Shown here piece after piece: positions 42,450 through 51,669 of a DNA stretch of 64,000 nt. Source of the DNA: SZUA-584 sp040768905 (GTDB lineage: Bacteria > Bacillota > Clostridia > Christensenellales > SZUA-584); assembly GCA_040768905.1 (NCBI GenBank), contig JAXGMA010000001.1, forward strand, positions 1,426,001-1,490,000. The letters are read 5' to 3'. Each line of letters begins with the position of its first letter. The first letter of the stretch is position 1. Both the position numbers and the translations under genes were made by a program. The notes under the pieces are model-generated. The model worked only from the letters and a program-made list of their open reading frames with translations, did not search any database and was not told the origin of the DNA.

Positions 42450-43569
42450 TCAGCACGGGCTCGTCAGTGTTGTGATATCGGTGTATTCTAAGTCAAAAGC
42501 TTCTGAAACACCCGTTAATGTGCACTTTCCATCATAGCAATTCACACCCTTTGCAACTCCTTTGCACATACCGCAGGCTTTTTCAAGGCCATGGGCAGCG
42601 ATCTTAAGGCCGTATTCAAGGGTCGTGTTTGTAAGTGCAATTGCCGATGTCCTTGAAACTGCTCCGGGCATATTGGCCACGCAGTAATGAACGACATCAT
42701 CGATGATGAATACCGGATCCTGATGGGTTGTTGGCTTTGTGGTTTCAAAGCAACCTCCCTGGTCAACCGCCACGTCAACACTGACGGCACCCTTCTTCAT
42801 GAGTTTGAGATCCTGTTTTGTAACAAGTTTCGGCGCCGCCTTTCCAGGTATCAAAACGGCTCCGATCACAAGATCTGCTTCGCTTAAGGATTTTTGTATA
42901 TTTGCTTCAGAGCTGTAAAGCGTTGTATTGCTTCCGTTGAAAACATCATCAAGGTAAGCAAGCCTTTTCACACCAATATCCAAAATGGTGACATTGGCTC
43001 CCATTCCGCGCGCCATTTTGCATGCATTTAAACCCACAGTACCGCCGCCGATAATAGCCACTTTGCCGCGCTCCACTCCCGGCACGCCTCCAAGAAGGAC
43101 GCCCCTGCCTTTATACGGCTTTTCCAAGTATTTTGCGCCTTCTTGTACTGAAAGCCTTCCGGCGATTTCGCTCATCGGCCTTAAGCAAGGCAGTTCACCA
43201 TGCTGGTTTTCGATTGTTTCGTAAGCCACGGCAGATACTTTGTTGTCAAGCAATGCCATCGTCAGATCTTTGTCAGCGGCCAGATGAAGATAAGTATACA
43301 CGATCAAGCCTTCTCTTAAGAATGGGTATTCAGGTTATCGGCTCTTTCACTTTGACTATCATTTCAGCCTTCGATCAGACAGACTCCGCATCAGGCAAAA
43401 TCATTGCGCCCGCAAGCTTGTATTCTTCATCTTCAAAACCTGATCCGACACCTGCGCCAGCCTCAACCAAAACGCTGTTTCCCGCATCCATATAAGCTTT
43501 CACACAGCTTGGCGTCAAGCCGACTCTGTACTCATGGTTCTTTATTTCCTTCACGACACCCACGACCAT
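42450..43569 (-). pseudogene. ald: Alanine dehydrogenase, disrupted by a stop and a frameshift
   Basis: NAD-dependent alanine dehydrogenase that would be about 370 residues. Residues 1-65 (VGVVKEIKNHEYRVGLTP, GAGVGSGFEDEEY) are followed by a TGA at the position where the family has a tryptophan (DAESV-stop-SKAEMIVKVKEP). About 20 codons later the frame shifts: KEPIT runs into a second TGA, while EYPFLREGLIVYTYLHLAA continues in another frame to the normal end (IIGGGTVGLNACKMA, NMPGAVSRTSAIALTN). Two lesions make sequencing error less likely. The intact promoter and GGGGAG site suggest recent decay. Confidence 0.85.
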
Positions 43570-43628
43570 ATCCATCTCTCCCCTGTATATAATACAAGCA
43601 GCTGCACCGCAGATCACGCTACGCTTTT

Positions 43629-43657
43629 ATATTAATATATTACTATACCGGTGTCAA
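43629..43657 (-). promoter_or_regulatory. Promoter of ald-aminotransferase operon with TAATATATTA operator
   Basis: Minus strand: TTGACA (43657-43652), 17 bases, TAATAT (43634-43629). TAATATATTA at 43633-43642 begins nine bases after the -35 box, the same geometry as at 37330 and 45896. Confidence 0.8.
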
Positions 43658-43716
43658 GTGAAAACATGCCATTTTTTAAAATAATTATTGTATCCACACA
43701 ATGCAATACGCCCTTG

Positions 43717-43757
43717 AAAAAGCCAAAGCGCTCAACTCAGCTTGCGCTTTGGCTTTT
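43717..43757 (-). terminator. Intrinsic terminator of the MDR-SDR operon
   Basis: A 14-bp stem (AAAAGCCAAAGCGC with its complement) runs into five T on the minus strand, 100 bases past the SDR stop codon. Confidence 0.8.
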
Positions 43758-43858
43758 AAAAAAGTTCTATCTGTTTAGAGTTTTTCCGATGCCATTGCAA
43801 ATCAGCCCTTATGCCCTTTGCCCGCAGCGCCGGCTCGAAACAGTTTTCATCGAACTGA

Positions 43859-44641
43859 TCAGTGCATCATCTGCCCTCCGCATACATTGACGGCCTGGCC
43901 TGTCATATAGTCAGCATATTCAGAGGCGAGAAACACAAATACTTTTGCAATATCCCTTGGCGTGGCAAGCTTTTTCATGGGAACAGCATCCGTCCATTTC
44001 TGCTTGATCACTTTCGGGTCTTCGCCGGTTATCTTGGAAACGAGCTTGGTTTCCAGTGTCGTCATTTCCGTGTCGACAGAACCGGGGCACACACTGTTCA
44101 CATGTATGTTTTCTGTTGCCAGTTCAAGCGCGAGCGTTTTTGTCAACAGAATCACGGCGGCCTTTGTCGCACAGTAATGCCCCAGCAGCGGAATGCCCGC
44201 TTTGCCGGCCTGCGACGCAGTGTTGATGATCCTGCCGTAATTTTGCTTCCTCATTTGAGGAATGACCGCCTTGCAGCAAAGGAATACGCCCTTGGTATTC
44301 ACTGCGAAAATTTTATCCCATTCCTGCGCGGTGATATCCTCGATCTTTTTCATGCAGTTGATGATCCCCGCATTGTTGCACATGACATCAATGCTGCCGA
44401 AGCAGTCGACGACCTTTCGGATCATCGCATTGACATCATCTTCATCGGTCACATCCACTTTCACGGCCACAGCTTTTTTTCCGGACGCGCTGATCTGTTC
44501 TGCAGTTTTTTGGGCTGCCTCAAAATTAATATCGCAGACCGCGACATTGGCCCCATGCCTTGCAAACTCATCGCAGATCGCCCTGCCGATGCCGCTTGCA
44601 CCTCCCGTTACCACTACGGTTTTATCACAAAAATTAATCAT
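43859..44641 (-). CDS. SDR family oxidoreductase
   Basis: Classical 260-residue short-chain dehydrogenase: cofactor motif TGGASGIGRAICDEFARHG, NNAG, NTASQAGKAG with the catalytic Ser, and YCATKAAV with the Tyr/Lys pair. Asp in VAVCDINFE suggests NAD rather than NADP. Relatives include glucose, sorbitol and 2-deoxygluconate dehydrogenases. It follows the zinc dehydrogenase gene by 23 bases with GGGAG seven bases before the ATG, and the operon is under the palindrome-bearing promoter at 45873. Confidence 0.85.
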   Translation of the reverse strand: MINFCDKTVVVTGGASGIGRAICDEFARHGANVAVCDINFEAAQKTAEQISASGKKAVAVKVDVTDEDDVNAMIRKVVDCFGSIDVMCNNAGIINCMKKIEDITAQEWDKIFAVNTKGVFLCCKAVIPQMRKQNYGRIINTASQAGKAGIPLLGHYCATKAAVILLTKTLALELATENIHVNSVCPGSVDTEMTTLETKLVSKITGEDPKVIKQKWTDAVPMKKLATPRDIAKVFVFLASEYADYMTGQAVNVCGGQMMH

Positions 44642-44664
44642 CCTTCATCTCCCTGTTGCGTATT

Positions 44665-45693
44665 TTATTTGGCGATCTCTATGATCACCTTCACACCTTC
44701 GCCGCTTCTCATAAGCTCAATGCCCTTGGCTGTGTCCTGTATCGGCAAACGGTGCGTGATCAGCTTTTCTATGGGGATCAGCTTCTTCTCTATGATCTGT
44801 ACGGCAAGGGGCATCGTTCCCTTGGTGATAAATCTTCCGTGTATGTTCACCTCATTGATGACGATCGGCGCAGGGGCCACCGTGGCATTGGCGCGCGTAT
44901 TGATTCCAAAGATGATCACATGCCCGCCTTTTTGGGCCAGTTTTACGGCATCTCCCATAAGCATGCCCACAGCATCAACTACGATATCCGCGCCCCTGTT
45001 CATGACTTTTTTGACCTCTGTCTCCAGATCCTGCGTTGCCGGATCGATGGCATAATCGGCTCCGATATCCATTGCGGCTTGCCGCCTTTTTTCCGAAACG
45101 TCAGAGATGATCACCGTGGCACCTGCCGCCTTATAAAGCATCACGAAGATCATCCCGATGGGGCCTGCGCCAAGAACAACAGCATTTTCACCGGGATGGA
45201 TACGGAAGCTCTTTGTTGCGTTTAAAACGCACGCCAAAGGCTCGGCAAGACACGCCACATACGGCACAACGTCCTTACTGATCGAATAGACAAGTTTTTC
45301 AGGCACACAAAGGTAATCCGCCATCGCCCCGTCCCTGCTGTCTCCGACATGCAGGAAATTCTCACACAGATTGATTTGTCCTGTTTTGCAGTAATAGCAC
45401 TTTCCGCACCATTGATTCGGGTGTACAACGACTCTGTCTCCCGCTTTAAAGGTTGTCACACTGCTTCCGACTTCTTCAACAGTACCGCAGCACTCATGGC
45501 CAATCACGACTCCCTCGCGGAAAAGAAATTCAGGAGGATCAGCAAGGCCGCGCACGTCTGTGCCGCAAAGGCTCACTGCCTCCACACGTATCAGGACTTC
45601 ATCTGGATTTTTGATCTGCGGAATTGGCACCTCTTTGATAGCCAGGGTCCCGGCTCTTTCAAATACCGCTGCCGTCATGGTTCTATTTTTCAT
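44665..45693 (-). CDS. Zinc-dependent alcohol/polyol dehydrogenase (MDR family)
   Basis: A 342-residue medium-chain dehydrogenase. Catalytic zinc ligands appear in SLCGTDVRG and GHECCGTVEEVG, the structural-zinc cysteines in CGKCYYCKTGQINLC, and the NAD fold in VLGAGPIGMIFVML. Related enzymes act on sorbitol, threonine, xylitol and inositol-type substrates. GGAGGA lies eight bases before the ATG. It is first in an operon with an SDR, so two oxidation steps are probably co-controlled. Confidence 0.88.
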   Translation of the reverse strand: MKNRTMTAAVFERAGTLAIKEVPIPQIKNPDEVLIRVEAVSLCGTDVRGLADPPEFLFREGVVIGHECCGTVEEVGSSVTTFKAGDRVVVHPNQWCGKCYYCKTGQINLCENFLHVGDSRDGAMADYLCVPEKLVYSISKDVVPYVACLAEPLACVLNATKSFRIHPGENAVVLGAGPIGMIFVMLYKAAGATVIISDVSEKRRQAAMDIGADYAIDPATQDLETEVKKVMNRGADIVVDAVGMLMGDAVKLAQKGGHVIIFGINTRANATVAPAPIVINEVNIHGRFITKGTMPLAVQIIEKKLIPIEKLITHRLPIQDTAKGIELMRSGEGVKVIIEIAK

Positions 45694-45872
45694 TAAATCT
45701 TTCCTCCTGCTATTGATTATTACAAGGCTTAAACCTTCAAAAAGTCATCGTAAAAAGTGTTTTTTGTCCTTAGTTGGATTTCATCGCGAGTCCGGAAATC
45801 ACGCAGATTGAGTGGCTCATTTTTATATATATTAAAACTGCTATAAAATCTAATTTCATACAGAGCAATTCT

Positions 45873-45901
45873 ATACTAATATATTAGTTGAGCGTTGTCA
45901 A
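45873..45901 (-). promoter_or_regulatory. Promoter of MDR-SDR operon with TAATATATTA operator
   Basis: Minus strand: TTGACA (45901-45896), 17 bases, TAGTAT (45878-45873); the palindrome is at 45877-45886, nine bases from the -35 box. It sits only 12 bases from the kinase stop codon at 45913. Confidence 0.8.
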
Positions 45902-45912
45902 GTGCTTTGATG

Positions 45913-47424
45913 TTATGCATCTTTGATCAATTTATCATATAAAATCTTGAACTTTTTGTGCAAATCAGCGTAAACCAAATGGTCGTCTTTATTGGGTGCT
46001 ATGATTGTTTTTGGCGTATTGCCTGGCAACATGTCATCATAGCCTTTAACCTGTTTGACTGCCACCATCGCCGCAAACGCGGCTCCGTACACCGACGCTT
46101 CACTGACAGCCGCCACACTTATATCAGTTTTAAAGATATCTGCCTGTATTTGCAGCCACACCTTTGAGTTGGCATAGCCGCCGCTGGCAACCACTCTGCT
46201 TACTGGCCCATTGAGCCTTTCGATGGCTTCATACACAGCGTAAATGCTAAAGATCACGCCTTCCATCGCAGCCCTTAAAAGATGTCTTTTGTCATGCCAA
46301 AGCGTGAGGCCGCATATATGGCCTTTTGCCTCTTCGTGCCAGCCAGGGGAACGTTCGCCCGACAGATACGGCAGAAACAAAAGGCCGTCACTTCCAGGCG
46401 AAACCTCGGATGCATAATGGTCGAACAACGCGTATTCATTTGAAAACCCAAGCCGCTTGGCTTCATGCGAAAACTCAGCCGGGTATTGATCCCTCAGCCA
46501 CTTGAGCACTATGCCGCCGTTATTGACGGCTCCGCCCGCCACCCATTGACGCCTTGTAAAGCAGTAACACCATGTTTTTCCTTCCTCATCAAATACAGGC
46601 TTGTCGACAGCGATCCTTAAAGCGCCGCTTGTCCCGATCGTGCAAGACATAGTTTTGTTGTCAACACCGCCGCAGCCCAAGTTCGCCAATATGCCATCGC
46701 CTGAGCCTGCCACAAAAGGTGTGCCTTCCAAAATGCCCATCGCGTTGGCATATGTGTTGTTTAGACCTCTTAGTATATAGTCACAGTCTACCGGCTCTCC
46801 GAGCTTGTCTTTTTTGATTTTCAGCACGTCTGTTAATATTTCGCCGTCCCATTCAAATGTATGGATGTTAAAGCAGGCCGTCGTCGATGCGTCCGTGATA
46901 TCGATCACATACTCACCGAACAGCTTAAAAAGGATATACTCTTTAATGGAAACGATCTTATTTGTTTTCTTGAAAAGCTGTGGCTGATTTTTCTGAAACC
47001 AGAGTATCTTGCTGATGTGGTAGATGGGGTGTTGGAATCGGCAGCCCGTTTTTTTGTAAAAATAATGGCAGTCGTATTGACGTTCTATGAACTTTGATTC
47101 TGCCGCAGACCTTTTATCCGCCCAGGGGAGCAGGTTTGTCAATGGCTTGCCGTCATTGTCTACGAGCATAAAGCTGTGCATCTGTGCGCTTAAGCCCACA
47201 GCCTGGATTGAAGAGGCCTGAATATTCCCTTTTTGCACACAGCCTTTGATCACGTCAATAAAAGACTCAAAAATGACATGGGGTGATAGCTCAGCGACGC
47301 CCCCTTCTTTCCGTATCATATCGTATTCTTTATAATCGAACGCGACCTGCATGCCCGACACATCAAACAAGGCGGCCCTTACGCCGGTTGTTCCAATGTC
47401 AACACCCATATACACTCGTTTCAC
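45913..47424 (-). CDS. FGGY family carbohydrate kinase (xylulokinase/gluconokinase-like)
   Basis: A 503-residue two-domain sugar kinase. N-terminal phosphate loop GVDIGTTGVRAALFD, the ATP-binding GTSGALRIAV, and C-terminal SGGYANSKVWLQIQADI are typical of the family; LLPWADKR resembles gluconokinase and xylulokinase substrate loops. The start is a GTG at 47424 with AAGGAG six bases upstream. The substrate could be a ketose, aldonate or polyol made by the neighbouring dehydrogenases. It lies 370 bases from the DegT gene and may have its own promoter. Confidence 0.88.
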   Translation of the reverse strand: MKRVYMGVDIGTTGVRAALFDVSGMQVAFDYKEYDMIRKEGGVAELSPHVIFESFIDVIKGCVQKGNIQASSIQAVGLSAQMHSFMLVDNDGKPLTNLLPWADKRSAAESKFIERQYDCHYFYKKTGCRFQHPIYHISKILWFQKNQPQLFKKTNKIVSIKEYILFKLFGEYVIDITDASTTACFNIHTFEWDGEILTDVLKIKKDKLGEPVDCDYILRGLNNTYANAMGILEGTPFVAGSGDGILANLGCGGVDNKTMSCTIGTSGALRIAVDKPVFDEEGKTWCYCFTRRQWVAGGAVNNGGIVLKWLRDQYPAEFSHEAKRLGFSNEYALFDHYASEVSPGSDGLLFLPYLSGERSPGWHEEAKGHICGLTLWHDKRHLLRAAMEGVIFSIYAVYEAIERLNGPVSRVVASGGYANSKVWLQIQADIFKTDISVAAVSEASVYGAAFAAMVAVKQVKGYDDMLPGNTPKTIIAPNKDDHLVYADLHKKFKILYDKLIKDA

Positions 47425-47794
47425 AAAATACTCCTTGCATGCTTTTTAGCATTGCTGCGCGACGCGCCGTCGGCCACATCCAGCATCATAAAGCCCAATG
47501 CCTCACGCCGCACTTACAGTTTACTATTTGCATCACCAATAGACAATCCATATATCAAAAATGCAGTAAAAGCTCTTATTCACTTTTTAGCAAAAATTTT
47601 ATGGGCAAATGATATAAACGCCCTGCTGCCGCAACAACAGAGCGTTTCTCGATGTCATCCGGTCCGAACCTGCCCTAATGGTCACATCTGACGCGCAGTC
47701 TTTTTGGCCAGTGAAGCCATCCGCACGCCTTGTTTTTCAAAGGGCCATGATCGCTGCGTTTCGGCTAAGTTTTGCGTCCCGATGCGTTGCAAAA
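47425..47794. other. Intergenic region between DegT and kinase genes
   Basis: A 370-base gap with no supported gene. An imperfect hairpin at 47616-47647 (AAACGC/GCGTTT outer stem, two mismatches) is a possible terminator for the DegT gene, though it has no strong T-run. A kinase promoter is expected but not obvious. Confidence 0.4.
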
Positions 47795-49054
47795 CTAGAG
47801 TATCTCGGAGACATTGTCCCAAATTTTTTGCACTGCTTCTGCCACTTGCTCCATATCGCTGTCCGTACCCAGCAGCAGCTTGTGGTGCGCACACACAGAA
47901 GTGTTTTTGTATGCACGTTCAGCTTCTTTGAGCTTAAACCGCTTGGGATCGATCTGCTTTGTATACTCTTCGCTCAGCTGATGGCGTTTTTTTGTCAATG
48001 GGCTGTAGATTTCGCAGTCGTTGAGCGGTTGGTAACAGGCTGTAAACGGATAATCGAGCTCAGCGGACAACGCACGGCGGAACGTATCGATGTGAAGCCC
48101 TTTAAAAAGATCTTCATCATACCGAAAAGCAATATTGAAATATGACTGCCTGTCAGTGCCTTCCTGCCTCCTCATGGGTTTCAGCAGCCCTTGTTCATTG
48201 ATCAGCTTATTAAGATGCAGTGCGTTTCTTTCCCGCAATTCCACCTGCGGCTCAAATTTTTCGAGCTGGCCCAAAAGCACGGCAGCCTGGAATTCTGTGA
48301 TTCGGTAGTTTCCGGACTGAATAAAATTCCCCACGATCGCATAGTTGCCTGTATGGCCTTCCTGTGTTTCTTTGACAGGCCGTCTGCCGCAGTTGCGCAG
48401 CGCATCAAGCTTCTCGGCAATATCATCATCGTTGGTGGTGATCACGCCGCCTTCTCCGCAGGTGAACACCTTGGAATTCTGCAGCGAAAAGCTTGCAACG
48501 TGAGTCAGGTTTCCGATTTTTTTGCCTTTGAAGACAGAACCATGCTGATGGGCGGCATCTTCGATCACGTACAACCCATGGCGATCTGCGATCTGTAAAA
48601 TGGCATCCATGTCGCATATCGTTCCGTAAAGATGGACGACAATGATCGCTTTTGTCCGCGTAGTGATTGCAGCTTCGATCTGCTTTGGATCAATGCACCA
48701 GGAGTCTTCTTCAACGTCTACAAAAACAGGCACCGCATTGACATCGATGACACACGCGGCCGTGGCCTGCCATGTCAGCCCCGGAACAATGACTTCATCG
48801 CCAAACCCGATATTTAGTGCCTCGAGGCACAACTGCAAAGACACCGTGCCGTTTGCAACGGGTATGGCATGTTTTGTACCGATATAATCAGCCCACAAGC
48901 CTCTGAACTGCGTTTCCAGCTTGCCATTGTAGGACCATTTGCCCTCCCACAGTATGCTGTCGAGCAGTGCTGATTCTCTTGCGTCAGCAACAGGCCAGAG
49001 GGGCCATTTCGTTTTGCGGATCGGCGCTCCGCCGTTCATTGCTAGCTTTTTCAT
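47795..49054 (-). CDS. DegT/DnrJ/EryC1/StrS aminotransferase, StsC-like
   Basis: A 419-residue sugar or cyclitol aminotransferase. Visible motifs: VANGTVSLQLCLEALNIGFGDEVIVPGLTW, HLYGTICDMDAI, VIEDAAHQHGSVF with the cofactor Asp, and FSLQNSKVFTCGEGG with the Schiff-base lysine. The long LYG...DMDAI and QNSK stretches resemble scyllo-inosose aminotransferases of the StsC group more than UDP-sugar enzymes. AAGGAG lies eight bases before the ATG at 49054. It follows a Gfo/Idh dehydrogenase gene, the pairing used to make or degrade amino-cyclitols and amino-sugars. Confidence 0.85.
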   Translation of the reverse strand: MKKLAMNGGAPIRKTKWPLWPVADARESALLDSILWEGKWSYNGKLETQFRGLWADYIGTKHAIPVANGTVSLQLCLEALNIGFGDEVIVPGLTWQATAACVIDVNAVPVFVDVEEDSWCIDPKQIEAAITTRTKAIIVVHLYGTICDMDAILQIADRHGLYVIEDAAHQHGSVFKGKKIGNLTHVASFSLQNSKVFTCGEGGVITTNDDDIAEKLDALRNCGRRPVKETQEGHTGNYAIVGNFIQSGNYRITEFQAAVLLGQLEKFEPQVELRERNALHLNKLINEQGLLKPMRRQEGTDRQSYFNIAFRYDEDLFKGLHIDTFRRALSAELDYPFTACYQPLNDCEIYSPLTKKRHQLSEEYTKQIDPKRFKLKEAERAYKNTSVCAHHKLLLGTDSDMEQVAEAVQKIWDNVSEIL

Positions 49055-49167
49055 GTACACATCTCCTTATTTTTCTGGCGTCTTTTTATCCGTTACGGTT
49101 TATTCCCCTGTCCTCCTTTCTGTGCTGATTGGACTGCGCCTTTTCTAGGCCGTTTTTATTCGTCTTT

Positions 49168-50304
49168 TCAAACTTTGACCCATTGTTTTGAAACGCTGCT
49201 TTTGTATGAGGCGTCAACGACCCTTTGCATATAAAGTCCGTCTTCGAATGTCGGATAGATGCCTTCCTGGTGTTTGCCTTCCAGAACGGCTGCATAGATC
49301 AGCTTCATCAAGTTTTTCCATGTTTCCGCATAACCTTCCTGAAGCCCGCCTGCAAAATCGCACAGCTTTGCTGAGCCCGGCTCAAGCAGGTTGAAGTCTT
49401 TCATCAGGCAATGGTTGGCCGTGTCGCGTTCGCCTATCCACAGCGCATCTGCCCTTTCCGCGTTCCATGCGATGCTTTTCTCGGAACCATGTATTTCAAA
49501 ACACAGCTTGTTTTTACGGCCTGCACAGGTCTGCCCCCCGACAAAGACTCCTTTTGCGCCGTTTTCAAATTCCAGGAGCAGCGTGGCCTGATCTTCGGTA
49601 TCGACCTTGATCTCTTCGCACTCCTGATTTTCATTTTTTTGATAGGATTCTATCCTGCCGACCGGTTTCTTGCGTACAGGTACAAACGTATTGAAGTCCG
49701 CATAGAGACTGATAATCTTCTGCCCTGTGATTCCCTGAAGTATATAAAGGCAATGGCTACCGATATCGCCGATCACCCTTGAGAGGCCGCTGTACACAGC
49801 TTCAACACGCCAGTTATAATCACTGTCATAAAAAAGCCAGTCCTGGAAATAGAAACCCTGAATAAAGTTGATTCTTCCGAGTTTGTTGCTTTTTATAAGA
49901 TGCCTTGCCTGGCTGACAAGAGGGTAATAAAATGTGTTAAATGTAATGGCATTGATGAGCTTTGTTTCCTTTGCCATAGCTGCCATTGACTGCGCTTCTT
50001 TTATATCCAGAGACAACGGCTTGTCACAAACCACATTGATCCCTTTTTCCATCGCCTTTTTTGCAATGGGGTAATGCAGGTTGTTGGGTGCACATATATG
50101 AATCACATCTATCCCCGCTTTGTCAATCATGTCATTCCAGCCATCATAGTATTCCTGCACATCATATTGCGCTGCTCTTTTTTTTGCAGTGTCCATATCG
50201 CTCTCTGCGATACATGTTTCTATATATCCCAGCCTTCTTAAGCTTTCAAGATGGATCGGCCCTACAAAACCCATTCCCACAATGCCTGCTTTTAATCTTT
50301 TCAT
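49168..50304 (-). CDS. Gfo/Idh/MocA family oxidoreductase
   Basis: A 378-residue NAD(P)-dependent dehydrogenase: Rossmann motif GIVGMGFVGPIHLESLRRLG, the family's catalytic EKP region as EKGINVVCDKPL, and GDIGSHCLYIL in the substrate domain. Relatives oxidise inositols, glucose-fructose and amino-sugar derivatives. AAAGGAG precedes the ATG. It probably forms an operon with the downstream DegT aminotransferase; a LacI operator-like site lies about 170 bases upstream. It could make the keto-cyclitol that the aminotransferase acts on (inference). Confidence 0.85.
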   Translation of the reverse strand: MKRLKAGIVGMGFVGPIHLESLRRLGYIETCIAESDMDTAKKRAAQYDVQEYYDGWNDMIDKAGIDVIHICAPNNLHYPIAKKAMEKGINVVCDKPLSLDIKEAQSMAAMAKETKLINAITFNTFYYPLVSQARHLIKSNKLGRINFIQGFYFQDWLFYDSDYNWRVEAVYSGLSRVIGDIGSHCLYILQGITGQKIISLYADFNTFVPVRKKPVGRIESYQKNENQECEEIKVDTEDQATLLLEFENGAKGVFVGGQTCAGRKNKLCFEIHGSEKSIAWNAERADALWIGERDTANHCLMKDFNLLEPGSAKLCDFAGGLQEGYAETWKNLMKLIYAAVLEGKHQEGIYPTFEDGLYMQRVVDASYKSSVSKQWVKV

Positions 50305-50471
50305 TTTTTATATGCTCCTTTTTCTTTTCCGCTTTATTCATAAAATGCCCGCCCCAGCTCGTTTTTTCCTTACATGGAACGAAAAAAGTACGAATTTTGT
50401 CGGGGAAGTTGATTTAATTGCCGCTTTATTTCTTTTTGCATGAAGTCTGTTAAGATGAGTTTTGCATCTTC

Positions 50472-50488
50472 TAAACTGCTTTAGTTTA
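50472..50488. promoter_or_regulatory. LacI-type operator, TAAAC-N7-GTTTA
   Basis: TAAAC (50472-50476) and GTTTA (50484-50488) are perfect arms with a seven-base centre. It lies 168 bases before the Gfo/Idh start and matches the site at 50610. Confidence 0.6.
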
Positions 50489-50609
50489 TTATATTCTTGG
50501 TTCTATGGCTTGTCAATTAAATTTTTGATCACAATAATTTTTTTCTCATGGCATCGATTGTTTTAAAATGACTTGCCAAATGATCAACAATGAAATAAAA
50601 TATTGAATA

Positions 50610-50626
50610 TAAACTAAATTGGTTTA
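50610..50626. promoter_or_regulatory. LacI-type operator at its own gene, TAAAC-N7-GTTTA
   Basis: Same arms and spacing as the site at 50472, ending 12 bases before the LacI ATG. A repressor here would block its own transcription or translation start, as expected for autoregulation. Confidence 0.65.
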
Positions 50627-50638
50627 GCGGGTACTGAC

Positions 50639-51655
50639 ATGGATTTTTTAACGATCAAGGATATTGCTAAGATGGCCGGCGTGTCGCCAACTGCCGTATC
50701 TTTCGTTTTAAACAACAAAGAGGGCGTCAGCGAGAAAACAAGAAAAAAGATCAAAGAGATCATCAGCCAAACCGGTTTTTCGCCGAATATCCACACCAGA
50801 AGGCTGAACCTAAAAAAAAGCTTTAACATTAATCTGGCCATCAAGCAGAATCAGGGCACATTGAGCAATGTGTTTTTTATGGAAATATTGCTTGGAATAT
50901 TATCCGAAAGCAGGAATTATGATTACAATATCGTTTTATCAGATATATCAGACCTGAACCGTGAAAAACGCTTGCTTTATAATATCAGAAATAACGACTC
51001 TGACGGCATCATTTTTATTCAGGACCCAAGCGATTACCTGATCACACAAGTTAAGGAAACCCGTTTGCCGTTTCTGATCGTTGACACACAAAACCCAAAT
51101 TCGCCGTATACCACGGTAAGGCTCGATTACTCAAAGGCGGCAAGGACCTCTGTGGATTATTTGATCGCAAAAGGGCATAAAAAAATCGCTTTTATTGGGA
51201 TGGAATCGCATCCTCGCTTTTATATCAACACATTCAACGGATACAAAGAAGCCATCGAAGCGGCTTCGCTTTCATTTATGCCCGATTGGATACAGCCAAG
51301 CGCTTATGATGAGGCTTCATCTTATGCATGTATGCACAGAATCCTAAGGTCAAAAAATCTTCCGACTGCGGTTTTCAGCTCCAGTGATGTTTTTGCATAC
51401 AGTTCTATAAAATGTGCCAAAGACAACGGCTTTCATGTTCCTGAAGATATTTCATTCTTTGGCATGGACGATGTGTACCTTTCAAGACACATGCAGCCTG
51501 CGCTTTCGACGCTGCGTATTGATACAAGCGAGATGAGCAAATCCGCGATGACCTTGATCGATAAAATGATCAGCGGCAAACCTTCGCAGAGCGTTGTTTT
51601 GTCTTCAACAACGATCGTTGAAAGAGATTCGGTAAAAAATATTTTCGCTTCGTAA
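50639..51655 (+). CDS. LacI family transcriptional regulator
   Basis: A 338-residue repressor. The N-terminal helix-turn-helix reads TIKDIAKMAGVSPTAVSFVLNN, with the hinge NIHTRRLNLKK; the ligand-binding core has FLIVDTQNPN and PEDISFFGMDDVYLSRHMQPALSTL. It is transcribed away from the Gfo/Idh-DegT genes and convergent to the HAD gene. Two TAAAC-N7-GTTTA sites lie upstream, so it likely regulates itself and the divergent operon. No strong ribosome-binding site is visible before the ATG. Confidence 0.9.
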   Translation: MDFLTIKDIAKMAGVSPTAVSFVLNNKEGVSEKTRKKIKEIISQTGFSPNIHTRRLNLKKSFNINLAIKQNQGTLSNVFFMEILLGILSESRNYDYNIVLSDISDLNREKRLLYNIRNNDSDGIIFIQDPSDYLITQVKETRLPFLIVDTQNPNSPYTTVRLDYSKAARTSVDYLIAKGHKKIAFIGMESHPRFYINTFNGYKEAIEAASLSFMPDWIQPSAYDEASSYACMHRILRSKNLPTAVFSSSDVFAYSSIKCAKDNGFHVPEDISFFGMDDVYLSRHMQPALSTLRIDTSEMSKSAMTLIDKMISGKPSQSVVLSSTTIVERDSVKNIFAS

Positions 51656-51669
51656 ACATAAAAAATGCA

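Larger units (their letters stand above)
50305..50638. other. Divergent regulatory region, Gfo/Idh and LacI genes
   Basis: A 334-base gap between the minus-strand Gfo/Idh gene and the plus-strand LacI gene, containing both operator-like sites (50472-50488 and 50610-50626) and presumably two promoters. No small gene is supported. Confidence 0.5.

Noticed and set aside
43360..43385. TGA read as tryptophan (recoding or altered genetic code) in alanine dehydrogenase
   Set aside because: A frameshift follows 20 codons later, and TGA ends many intact genes in this window, so the gene is better explained as a pseudogene.
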